Assembly (NCBI GenBank): GCA_026545225.1
Contig: CM048850.1
Location: 5,832,001 to 5,896,000 of the forward strand
Source of the DNA: Cornus controversa
Lineage: Eukaryota; Streptophyta; Magnoliopsida; Cornales; Cornaceae
Direction: 5' to 3'
Length of the DNA: 64,000 bases
How positions within the stretch are numbered: the stretch's first letter is position 1; each line of letters starts with the position of its first letter. The notes below the pieces were generated by a model. That model was not told the origin of the DNA. It did not search any database and worked only from the letters and a program-made list of their open reading frames with translations. The position numbers were made by a program, and so were the translations under genes. Of this stretch, positions 13,698-24,417 are shown in pieces.

Positions 13698-15489
13698 GAG
13701 TTCCTAAAAAAACTGGGAAGAAAAAACATCAGAAAATGTTGGTTTTTGGTGTGTGGAAAAGTACTTTAAATTTGTGGAAAAATACTTTAAATGTGTGGAA
13801 ACTACTTTAAAAGTGTAGAAAGTGAGAAAAAATGAGTCTAAAAAATGTGAATTTAAATTTTTATGATTTTTTTGTGCAAATACATCTTTCAAATATGCTT
13901 AAGAGTTCCTAAAAAAATTCAAAAGTAAAAAAAAAAGAAAAATTATTTGTTTTAAGTGTGTGGAAAGTACTTTAAAAGTGTTTATAGTGCCAAAAAATGA
14001 GACTAAAAAATGTGAATATAAATTTTTATAAATTTTTTGTGCAGAAACATCTTTCATAGATGGGTAAGAGTTCCTAAAAATATTGGAAGGAAAAAATATA
14101 AACAAATATTGGAAATTACTTTAAAAGTGTGAAAGTGAGAAAAAAATGAGGCTAAAAAATGTGAATTTAAATTTTTTTGATTTTTTTGTGCAAATACATC
14201 TTTCAAATATGCTTAAGAGTACCTAAAAAAATTCAAAAGAAAAAAGAAAGAAAAATTATTTGTTTTAAGTGTGTGGAAAGTACTTTAAAAGTGTGGAAAG
14301 TTAAAAAAACATGAGACTAAAAAATGTGAATATAAATTTTTATGAATTTTTTGTGCAAAAACATCTTTCATATATGGGTAAGAGTTCCTAAAAATATTGG
14401 GAAGAAAAAATATAAGAAAATATTTGTTTTAGGTGTGGGAAAAGTACTTTAAATTTGTGAAAAAATACTTTAAATGTGTGGAAACTACTTTAAAAGTGTG
14501 GAAAGTGAGAAAAAATGAGTCTAAAAAATGTGAATTTAAATTTTTATGATTTTTTTGTGCAAATACATCTTTCAAATATGCTTAAGAGTTCCTAAAAAAA
14601 TTCAAAAGTAAAAAAAAAAGAAAAATTATTTGTTTTAAGTGTGTGCAAAGTACTTTAAAAGTGTTTAAAGTGCAAAAAAATGAGACTAAAAAATGTGAAT
14701 ATAAATTTTTATAAATTTTTTGTGCAAAAACATCTTTCATATATGGGTAAGAGTTCCTAAAAAAATTGGGAAGAAAAAACATAAGAAAATGTTGGTTTTA
14801 GGTGTGTGGAAAAGTACTTTAAATTTGTGGAAAAATACTTTAAATGTGTGGAAACTACTTTAAAAGTGTGGAAAGTGTGAAAAAATGAGTCTAAAAAATG
14901 TGAATTTAAATTTTTATGATTTTTTTGTGCAAATACATCTTTCAAATATGCTTAAGAGTTCCTAAAAAAATTCAAAAGTAAAAAAAAAAGAAAAATTATT
15001 TGTTTTAAGTGTGTGGAAAGTACTTTAAAAGTGTTTAAAGTGCAAAAAAATGAGACTAAAAAATGTGAATATAAATTTTTATAAATTTTTTGTGCAAAAA
15101 CATCTTTCATATATGGCTAAGAGTTCCTAAAAAAATTGGGAAGAAAAAACATAAGAAAATGTTGGTTTTAGGTGTGTGGAAAAGTACTTTAAATTTGTGG
15201 AAAAATACTTTAAATGTGTGGAAACTACTTTAAAAGTGTGGAAAGTGAGAAAAAATGAGTCTAAAAAATGTGAATTTAAATTTTTATGATTTTTTTGTAC
15301 AAATACATCTTTCAAATATGCTTAAGAGTTCCTAAAAAAATTCAAAAGAGAAAGAACAAGAAAAATTATTTGTTTTAAGAGTGTGCAAAGTACTTTAAAA
15401 GTGTGGAAAGTGAAAAAAATGAGATTAAAAAATGTGAATAAACATTTTTATAAATTTTTTGTGCAAAAGCATCTTTCATATATGGGTAA
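13698..15489 (+). repeat. Rearranged HOR-1 copy (dimer lost and dimer gained)
   Basis: The first A subunit is followed by a B2-type subunit (with TTTATAGTGCC), so B1 and A2, about 370 bp, are skipped. Further on there is an extra dimer: A-type units sit at about 14751 and 15121, 370 bp apart. Loss and gain cancel, leaving a total length near 1,792 bp although the order is changed. The copy lies immediately before the switch to the shorter HOR. Confidence 0.72.
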
Positions 15490-18400
15490 GAGTTCCTAAA
15501 AAAACTGGGAAGAAAAAACATCAGAAAATGTTGGTTTTTGGTGTGTGGAAAAGTACTTTAAATTTGTGGAAAAATACTTTAAATGTGTGGAAACTACTTT
15601 AAAAGTGTAGAAAGTGAGAAAAAATGAGTCTAAAAAATGTGAATTTAAATTTTTATGATTTTTTTTTGCAAATACATCTTTCAAATATGCTTAAGAATTC
15701 CTAAAAAAATTCAAAAGTAAAAAAAAAAGAAAAATTATTTGTTTTAAGTGTGTGGAAAGTACTTTAAAAGTGTTTAAAGTGCAAAAAAATGAGACTAAAA
15801 AATGTGAATATAAATTTTTATAAATTTTTTGTGCAAAAACATCTCTCATATATGGGTAAGAGTTCCTAAAAAAATTGGGAAGAAAAAACATAAGAAAATG
15901 TTGGTTTTAGGTGTGTGGAAAAGTACTTTAAATTTGTGAAAAAATATTTTAAATGTGTGGAAACTACTTTAAAAGTGTGGAAAGTGAGAAAAAAATGAGT
16001 CTAAAAAATGTGAATTTAAATTTTTATGATTTTTTTGTACAAATACATCCTTCAAATATGCTTAAGACTTCCTAAAAAAATTCAAAAGTAAAGAAAAAGA
16101 AAAATTATTTGTTTTAAGTGTGTGGAAAGTACTTTAAAAGTGTTTATAGTGCCAAAAAATGAGACTAAAAAATGTGAATAAAAATTTTTATAAATTTTTT
16201 GTGCAGAAACATCTTTCATATATGGGTAAGAGTTCCTAAAAAAATTGGGAAGAAAAAACATAAGAAAATGTTGGTTTTAGGTGTGTGGAAAAGTACTTTA
16301 AATGTGTGGAAAAATACTTTAATTGTGTGGAAAGTATTTTAAAAGTGTGGAAAGTGAGAAAAAAAATAAGTCTTAAAAATGTGAATTTAAATTTTTATGA
16401 TTTTTTTGTACAAATACATCTTTCAAATATTTTAAGAGTTCCTAAAAAAATTCAAAAGAAAAAAAACAAGAAAAATTATTTGTTTTAAGAGTGTGCAAAG
16501 TACTTTAAAAGTGTGGAAAGTGAAAAAAATTAGATTAAAAAATGTGAATAAAACTTTTTATAATTTTTTTGTGCAAAAACATCTTTCATATATGGGTAAG
16601 AGTTCCTAAAAAAATTGGGAAGAAAAAACATAAGAAAATGTTGGTTTTAGGTGTGTGGAAAAGTACTTTAAATTTGTGAAAAAATACTTTAAATGTGTGA
16701 AAACTACTTTAAAAGTGTGGAAAGTGAGAAAAAATGAGTCTAAAAAATGTGAATTTAAATTTTTATGATTTTTTTGTGCAAATACATCTTTCAAATATGT
16801 TTAAGAGTTCCTAAAAAAATTCAAAAGTAAAAAAAAAAGAAAAATTATTTGTTTTAGGTGTGTGGAAAGTACTTTAAAAGTGTTTAAAGTGCAAAAAAAT
16901 GAGACTAAAAAATGTGAATATAAATTTTTATAAATTTTTTGTGCAAAAACATCTTTCATATATGGGTAAGAGTTCCTAAAAAAATTGGGAAGAAAAAAAA
17001 TAAGAAAATGTTGGTTTTAGTGTGTGGAAAAGTACTTTAAATTTGTGGAAAAATACTTTAAATGTGTGGAAACTACTTTAAAAGTGTGGAAAGTGAGAAA
17101 AAAATGAGTCTAAAAAATGTGAATTTAAATTTTTATGATTTTTTTGTACAAATACATCTTTCAAATATGCTTAAGACTTCCTAAAAAAATTCAAAAGTAA
17201 AAAAAAAGAAAAATTATTTGTTTTAAGTGTGTGGAAAGTACTTTAAAAGTGTTTATAGTGCCAAAAAATGAGACTAAAAAATGTGAATATAAATTTTTAT
17301 AAATTTTTTGTGCAAAAACTTCTTTCATATATGGCTAAGAGTTCCTAAAAAAATTGGGAAGAAAAAATATAAGAAAATGTTGGTTTTAGGTGTGTGGAAA
17401 AGTACTTTAAATGTGTGGAAAAATACTGTAATTGTGTGGAAAGTATTTTAAAAGTGTGGAAAGTGAGAAAAAAATGAGTTTAAAAAATGTGAATTTAAAT
17501 TTTTATGATTTTTTTTTACAAATACATCTTTCAAATATGCTTAAGAGTTCCTAAAAAAATTCAAAGGAAAAAAAAAAGAAAAATTATTTGTTTTAAGTGT
17601 GTGCAAAGTACTTTAAAAGTATGGATAGTGAAAAAAATGAGATTAAAAAATGTGAATATAAATTTTTATGAATTTTTTGTGCAAAAACATCTTTCATATA
17701 TGGCTAAGAGTTCCTAAAAGAATTGGGAAGAAAAAACATAAGAAAATGTTGGTTTTAGGTGTGTGGAAAAGTACTTTAAATTTGTGGAAAAATACTTTAA
17801 ATGTGTGGAAACTACTTTAAAAGTGTGGAAAGTGAGAAAAAATGAGTCTAAAAAATGTGAATTTAAATTTTTATGATTTTTTTGTGCAAATACATCTTTC
17901 AAATATGCTTAAGAGTTCCTAAAAAAATTCAAAAGTAAAAAAAAAAAGAAAAATTATTTGTTTTAAGTGTGTGGAAAGTACTTTAAAAGTGTTTAAAGTG
18001 CAAAAAAATGAGACTAAAAAATGTGAATATAAATTTTTATAAATTTTTTGTGCAAAAACATCTCTCATATATGGGTAAGAGTTCCTAAAAAAACTGGGAA
18101 GAAAAAACATAAGAAAATGTTGGTTTTAGTGTGTGGAAAAGTACTTTAAATTTGTGGAAAAATACTTTAAATGTGTGGAAACTACTTTAAAAGTGTGTTA
18201 AGTAAGAAAAAAATGAGTCTAAAAAATGTGAATTTAAATTTTTATGATTTTTTTGTACAAATACATCCTTCAAATATGCTTAAGACTTCCTAAAAAAATT
18301 CAAAAGAAAAAAAAAAGAAAAATTACTTGTTTTAAGTGTGTGGAAAGTACTTTAAAAGTGTTTATAGTGCCAAAAAATGAGACTAAAAAATGTGAATATA

Positions 18401-20300
18401 AATTTTTATAAATTTTTTGTGCAAAAACTTCTTTCATATATGGCTAAGAGTTCCTAAAAAAATTGGGAAGAAAAAATATAAGAAAATGTTGGTTTTAGGT
18501 GTGTGGAAAAGTACTTTAAATGTGTGGAAAAGTACTTTAATTGTGTGGAAAGTATTTTAAAAGTGTGGAAAGTGAGAAAAAAATGAGTCTAAAAAATGTG
18601 AATTTAAATTTTTATGAATTTTTTTTACAAATACATCTTTCAAATATGCTTAAGAGTTCCTAAAAAAATTTAAAAGAAAAAAAAAAGAAAAATTATTTGT
18701 TTTAAGTGTGTGCAAAGTACTTTAAAAGTGTGGAAAGTGAAAAAAATTAGATTAAAAAATGTGAATATAAATTTTTATGAATTTTTTGTGCAAAAACATC
18801 TTTCATATATGGGTAAGAGTTCCTAAAAAAATTGGGAAGAAAAAACATAAGAAAATGTTGGTTTTAGGTGTGTGGAAAAGTACTTTAAATTTGTGGAAAA
18901 ATACTTTAAATGTGTGGAAACTACTTTAAAAGTGTGGAAAGTGAGAAAAAATGAGTCTAAAAAATGTGAATTTAAATTTTTATGATTTTTTTGTGCAAAT
19001 ACATCTTTCAAATATGCTTAAGAGTTCCTAAAAAAATTCAAAAGTAAAAAAAAAAAGAAAAATTATTTGTTTTAAGTGTGTGCAAAGTACTTTAAAAGTG
19101 TTTAAAGTGCAAAAAAATGAGACTAAAAAATGTGAATATAAATTTTTATAAATTTTTTGTGCAAAAACATCTCTCATATATGGGTAAGAGTTCCTAAAAA
19201 AACTGGGAAGAAAAAACATAAGAAAATGTTGGTTTTAGTGTGTGGAAAAGTACTTTAAATTTGTGGAAAAATACTTTAAATGTGTGGAAACTACTTTAAA
19301 AGTGTGTTAAGTGAGAAAAAAATGAGTCTAAAAAATGTGAATTTAAATTTTTATGATTTTTTTGTACAAATACATCCTTCAAATATGCTTAAGACTTCCT
19401 AAAAAAATTCAAAAGTAAAAAAAAAGAAAAATTACTTGTTTTAAGTGTGTGGAAAGTACTTTAAAAGTGTTTATAGTGCCAAAAAATGAGACTAAAAAAT
19501 GTGAATATAAATTTTTATAAATTTTTTGTGCAAAAACTTCTTTCATATATGGCTAAGAGTTCCTAAAAAAATTGGGAAGAAAAAATATAAGAAAATGTTG
19601 GTTTTAGGTGTGTGGAAAAGTACTTTAAATGTGTGGAAAAGTACTTTAATTGTGTGGAAAGTATTTTAAAAGTGTGGAAAGTGAGAAAAAAATGAGTCTA
19701 AAAAATGTGAATTTAAATTTTTATGATTTTTTTTTACAAATACATCTTTCAAATATGCTTAAGAGTTCCTAAAAAAATTTAAAAGAAAAAAAAAAGAAAA
19801 ATTATTTGTTTTAAGTGTGTGCAAAGTACTTTAAAAGTGTGGAAAGTGAAAAAAATGAGATTAAAAAATGTGAATATAAATTTTTATGAATTTTTTGTGC
19901 AAAAACATCTTTCATATATGGGTAAGAGTTCCTAAAAAAATTGGGAAGAAAAAATATAAGAAAATGTTTGTTTTAGGTGTGGGAAAAGTACTTTAAATTT
20001 GTGGAAAAATACTTTAAATGTGTGGAAACTACTTTAAAAGTGTGGAAAGTGAGAAAAAAATGAGTCTAAAAATGTGAATTTAAATTTTTATGATTTTTTT
20101 GTGCAAATACATCTTTCAAATATGCTTAAGAGTTCCTAAAAAAATTCAAAAGTAAAAAAAAAAAAAGAAAATTATTTGTTTTAAGTGTGTGGAAAGTACT
20201 TTAAAAGTGTTTAAAGTGCAAAAAAAATGAGACTAAAAAATGTGAATATTAATTTTTATAAATTTTTTCTGCAAAAACATCTTTCATATATGGCTAAGAG
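15490..20300 (+). repeat. Satellite array, about 1,109 bp higher-order repeat (HOR-2)
   Basis: From about 15,490 the period changes to 1,108-1,110 bp: matching A subunits begin near 15490, 16600, 17708, 18817 and 19926. This equals three A-B dimers. A marker variant, GTGTGGAAAGTATTTTAAAAG, recurs near 16328, 17438, 18548 and 19657, again about 1,110 bp apart. The copies at 17708 and 18817 are very alike; the first and last are more diverged. Subunits are clearly the same family as HOR-1 and in the same orientation. Confidence 0.85.
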
Positions 20301-21900
20301 TTCCTAAAAAAGTTGGGAAGAAAAAACATAAGAAAATGTTTGTTTTAGGTGTGTGGAAAAGTACTTTAAATGTGTGGGAAAGTACTTTAATTGTGTGGAA
20401 AGTATTTTAAAAGTGTGGAAAGTAAGAAAAAAATGAGCCTAAAAAAAGTGCATTTAAATTTTTTTGATTTTTTTGTGCAAATACATCATTCAAATATGTC
20501 TAAGAGTTCCTAAAAAAAATAGGAAAGAAAAAAATATTTTTTTTTTGTTTTATGTGTGTGGAAAGTACTTTAAAAGTGTGGAAAGTGAAAAAAATTGAGA
20601 TTAAAAAATGTGAATATAAATTTTTAAGAATTTTTTTTTGCAAAGACATCTTTTATATATGCCTAAGAGTTTCTAAAAAATTTGGAAAGAAAAAATATAA
20701 AAATGTATTTGTTTTAGGTGTGTGGATAAGTACTTTAAATGTGTGAAAAATACTTTAAAAGTGTGGAAAGTGAGAAAAAAATTAGCCTAAAAAATGTGAA
20801 TATAAATTTTTATGATTTTTTGTGCAAATACATCCTTCAAATATGCCTAAGAGTTCCTAAAAAAATTGGAAAGAAAAAAATAAAAAACGTATATGTTTTG
20901 AGTGTTTGGAAACTACTTTAGAAGTGTGGAAAGTGAGAAAAAAATGAGATTAAAAAATGTGAATAAAATTTTTTATGAAATTTTTTGTGCAAAAATATAT
21001 TTCATATATGCCTTAGAGTTCCTAAAAAAATTGAAAATAAAAATTATAAAAAAATATTTGTTTTAGATGTGTGGAAAAGTACTTTAAATGTGTGGAAAAT
21101 ACTTTAAAAATGTGAAAAATGAGAAGAAAAAAATGAGCCTAAAAAATGTGAATATAAATTTTTATGATTTTTTTGTGCAAATACATTTTTCAAATCTGCT
21201 TAAGAGTTCCTAAAAAAATTGGAAATAAAAAAATCAAAAAAATTATTTGTTTTAAGTGTGTTGAAGTTATTTTAAAAGTGTGGAAAGTGAAAAAAAATGA
21301 AATTAAAAAATGTGAATATAATTTTTTTATGAATTTTTTGTTCAAAAACATAATTCATATTTGCCTAAGAGTTCCTAAAAGAATTAGAAATAAAAAACAT
21401 AAAAAAGTATTTGTTTTAGATGTGTGGAAAAATATTTTAAATATGAGAAAAAATACTTTAAAAGTGTGGAAAGTGAGAAAAAATTAGCCTATGTGGATAT
21501 AAATTTGTATGATTTTTTGTGCAAATACATTCTTCAAATATGTCTAAGAGTTCCTTAAAAAAATTGGAAAGAAAAAATATAAAAAAATATTTGTTTTATG
21601 TGTGTGGAAAAGTACTTTAAATGTGTGGAAAAATATTTTATATGTGTGGAAATGAACTTTAAGTTCGTGGACATGAGTTTTAATAAATGTGAAAATAAAA
21701 TGTTATGTTTTATTTGTGTGAAAACATTTATTGGATGTGTTTCTGAAAAATTTGGAGAGAAAAAGCATAGAAAATGATTGGTTTTGAGTGTGTGAAAAAT
21801 AATCGTAAACTCGTGGATACTTAGTTTATTGGTGTGAAAATATATATTTTAAGTGCGTGAACATCCGTGTTATCAATGTGAAAGTTAAATCAATTTGAGA
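20301..21900 (+). repeat. Degenerate edge of the satellite array
   Basis: Units recognised by AAGAGTTCCTAAA or close variants continue near 20506, 20664, 20848, 21012, 21205, 21367 and 21546, but spacing varies (about 160-195 bp) and substitutions and indels build up. After about 21,660 only weak traces of GTGTGGAAA and ACTTTAA remain, and by about 21,900 the satellite is gone. This is the pattern expected where homogenisation fades at an array edge. The 107-residue reading frame inside it is not a gene. Confidence 0.8.
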
Positions 21901-22660
21901 TTAATATGCTATTTTGATTGTAATGATTTACACAAATAAATAATAACAATTGATGTTCACATTTTTAAGTTTCACTTACACACACTTAAAATTACACTTC
22001 TACATATTTAAATTATTATTTCCACACACCTGCAAGAATTTTCACTCACTGAAAATACATAATTTTTTATGTTTTTTTTTCATTTTTTTAGAAACATTTA
22101 AGCACAAATTTTTTTTTATGAACATTTTTAAAAAAAAATTAATTGGAGAATCATTTTAATTGTTTGTAAAATGAATTTAAAGTTGTGAACAATTGTTTTA
22201 TGTGTGTATTCATTAATTAGAAAAATTATAACTTTTTTGTTTTAAGTTAAAACATAGCCTAAGTTGTACTCAAATTGAAGCTCTTGAAATATTCTATTTA
22301 ACAAAATTAATTTTATCAAAAAATATTATTTATAGTAAAAGTTATACACTTTTAAGTGAGAAAGAAAAAAAGTGTAAAACATATATATATCTATATATAT
22401 ATATATATATATATAGATAGATGGTATGAAGATAACAGATGGCAGATGCTGTATATATATATAATAATAAAATATTGAAAAGCTATGTAACGGCATGTAA
22501 CGGAAGGAAAAACGGAGCAAAGAAAACAAAAGTGGTTACATGTTGATTTAAACTAAACGACGCCGTCTCCAGGTACTGCATGGGTACAGCAGTACCCGTT
22601 TACGGCAGAGGATCCTCTTCCATTCTTCAAAGTGATTCACTAATCTGAACATATTTTATT

Positions 22661-22700
<40 letters not shown>

Positions 22701-22705
22701 AATAA
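21901..22705. other. AT-rich spacer between satellite and duplicated gene block
   Basis: I see no gene here. The stretch has AT-rich text, TA microsatellites (about 22,380-22,430 and 22,660-22,700) and a less AT-rich patch at 22,558-22,620. From about 22,627 (AAAGTGATTCACTAATCTGAACAT) the sequence aligns with the upstream flank of the intact dioxygenase copy at about 33,126. The left end of the tandem duplication therefore lies near here. Confidence 0.6.
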
Positions 22706-22710
22706 CATCA

Positions 22711-23057
22711 TGTTGTAAATGGGTTCATAACCCACGTGGGTCTCTTAATGACAAACATATCTATCTCTAAAATATCTCCCCCAACCTCCTTTCATTTGCT
22801 ATATATATATAAGCATCAGATCATATACAAAAGGGATGGTTTTTCCTTTGACAGAAACTTCTCTCTCTCGTGTATACCAATCTCTCTCTCTACTCTCTCA
22901 ATCTTCTTTCTCTTATTGTTATAGACATATATCTATATACATATCAATCTTCTTCTCTCTGTCTTCTCACTCTCTTTCTGTCTCACTGTATAATAGTATA
23001 TATTTATACTATTATTATTGTTTAGTTATATAGTTATTAGATTATACTTTTACAACA
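22711..23057 (+). repeat. 5' LTR of copia element 1 (347 bp)
   Basis: It begins TGTTGTAAATGGG and ends TACAACA, the short inverted ends usual for LTRs. It matches the 3' LTR base for base by eye, apart from one short indel near the end that accounts for the 6 bp length difference. Near its start it has the 10 bp palindrome CCCACGTGGG, which contains a G-box core. A TATATATATAAG string near 22,800-22,812 is a plausible promoter TATA element, followed by a CT-rich stretch. Confidence 0.93.
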
Positions 23058-23519
23058 CGTTATAAGCACGAGGCTCTGACCACTTGAGAAGACAAGTTAA
23101 AGCACGAGGTTCTAACGAACGGAGAAGACAATTTCATTTTTCACTTCCAAGCAAAAGGTACGAAAATTATATTTTATGTCATTTCAATAGATAAATATAT
23201 CTATACATATATCTATATATATATAGATAAATATATAATATATCTATTGGTGTATATGTATATATATATATATACCCATACATATGATCTATATATTTAT
23301 ATAGATATATCTATATATAAATATAAATATATAATATATATGTATATATAAAGTCCTTCCCGATTGCGAAGTGACATGTTCATATTTATTTTATTCTGTC
23401 AATATACTTATATATATATGTATATATAAAGTCCTTTCCGATTGCGAAGTGACATGTTCATATTTATACTATTCTATCAATATAGTATACATATAAAATT
23501 TCGAGTATCTTACAATATA

Positions 23520-24197
23520 AGACTCGTCCACACTATGGAAAAATTTGAAGGATAGGTTCAAATCAAAGAACTATAAATCTGCCAAGAGCTCGAGACAACT
23601 GGTCAAAATTGAAGTTGTCTGATTATAAATCGGTAATAGAATAAAATTCAGCTCTATTCCGAATTAGCTCCCAAATGAATTTATGTGGAGAGCTTAAAAA
23701 TGATGTGGATATGTTAGAAAAAATATTTACCACATTTCATTCCTCGAACTAGCTCCTCTTGCAGCAGTATCGAGAGAGATATTTTACAAGATATTCTGAG
23801 TTGATATCTTGCTTATTAGTAGCTGAACAAAATAATGAGCTCTTATTAGAAAACCACATATCCCGTCCGACCGGATCAGCTTCATTAAGCATCCTTTAAT
23901 GGTCGTGGACGTGGAAGTGATCGTGGATGTGGCCACGGCAGAAATAATAATTATGGTGGTTATCCTTCATTTGAGTTTCCTAGTAGGAACTGCACACCAC
24001 ATTATCATGAAGGAAATGCAAGTGGGGCAAAGCAAGAAAAAATTGAAAGGTATGCCGATGCAACCTCCAAACAATATGAAAATGCTTGTTTTCGCTGTGG
24101 TATGAAAAGGCATTGGTCACAGACCTGCCGAAACGCCCACTTCATTAAGCTATATCAAGCTTCAAATCAAAGGAACAGGGAAGGAAAAAGAGATTGA
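23520..24197 (+). pseudogene. gag remnant of copia element 1
   Basis: Translations of this stretch give pieces typical of copia gag broken by stops and frame changes. Around 23,800-23,880 there is an AEQNNELL and SRPTGS type segment, then a glycine/arginine-rich run. At 24087-24128 there is a nucleocapsid zinc knuckle of the form CX2CX4HX4C (CFRCGMKRHWSQTC). The frame ends at the TGA at 24195-24197. The amino-terminal part is too decayed to follow. It would have packaged element RNA. Confidence 0.75.
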
Positions 24198-24417
24198 AAC
24201 AAATGCTATCGAAAATTATGAACCGATAGCCATCAATCATCTTGATATTTCAGATATCTATAAAGACCTCCCTGAAATAAATAAATCAGTTGACTGATGA
24301 TGAAAATGTTCACATCAATTTGATATCATTTCATTTGGTTTTTATTAGTATATTATTACAAGTTTTGTTTGTAATTATACTTTTATTAATGTAATGAAGT
24401 TTGTTTCTTTTTAGAAA

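Larger units (their letters stand above)
1..15489 (+). repeat. Satellite array, 1,791-1,792 bp higher-order repeat (HOR-1)
   Basis: The same block returns every 1,791 or 1,792 bases. Using the recurring GAGTTCCTAAA anchor, copies begin at 105, 1896, 3687, 5479, 7270, 9062, 10854 and 12646, and a rearranged copy begins at 13698. Bases 1-104 match the end of the preceding copy, so the array continues off the left edge. The first copy breaks into ten subunits of 205, 165, 205, 164, 150, 165, 204, 164, 205 and 164 bp, which sum to 1,791. All units point the same way. The one subunit I counted (105-309) has about 25% G+C, with G well above C on this strand. It is not coding: the short reading frames recurring in it are by-products of the repeat. 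A centromeric, pericentromeric or subtelomeric role is possible but nothing in the sequence proves it. Confidence 0.95.

Noticed and set aside
1-15489. CENP-B box or other known centromere protein motif in the satellite
   Set aside because: I looked for a CGTTGGAAACGGGA-like string and found none, so a centromeric role cannot be argued from sequence alone.
105-20200. Dozens of recurring 60-70 codon reading frames on both strands of the satellite
   Set aside because: They follow the repeat units exactly, appear on both strands of the same units, are low in complexity (Phe, Lys, Asn, Leu) and vanish or change with single-base variants such as GGG to GG. They result from the repeat composition, not from selection.
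21164-21487. 107-codon plus-strand reading frame at the array edge
   Set aside because: It lies wholly within degenerate satellite units and has no domain.
1-21900. Regular repeats considered as a CRISPR array
   Set aside because: Repeats are contiguous with no unique spacers of constant size, units are 150-205 bp, and the context is plant nuclear DNA.
22736-23033. Short reading frames inside the 5' LTR of copia element 1
   Set aside because: One recurs in the 3' LTR, and all fall in AT/CT-rich LTR sequence without a domain.
23052-23075. Primer-binding site of copia element 1
   Set aside because: The bases after the LTR (CGTTATAAGCACGAGG) do not match the TGGTATCAGAGC type. They may correspond to a different tRNA or an internal tRNA fragment, but I could not support an assignment.
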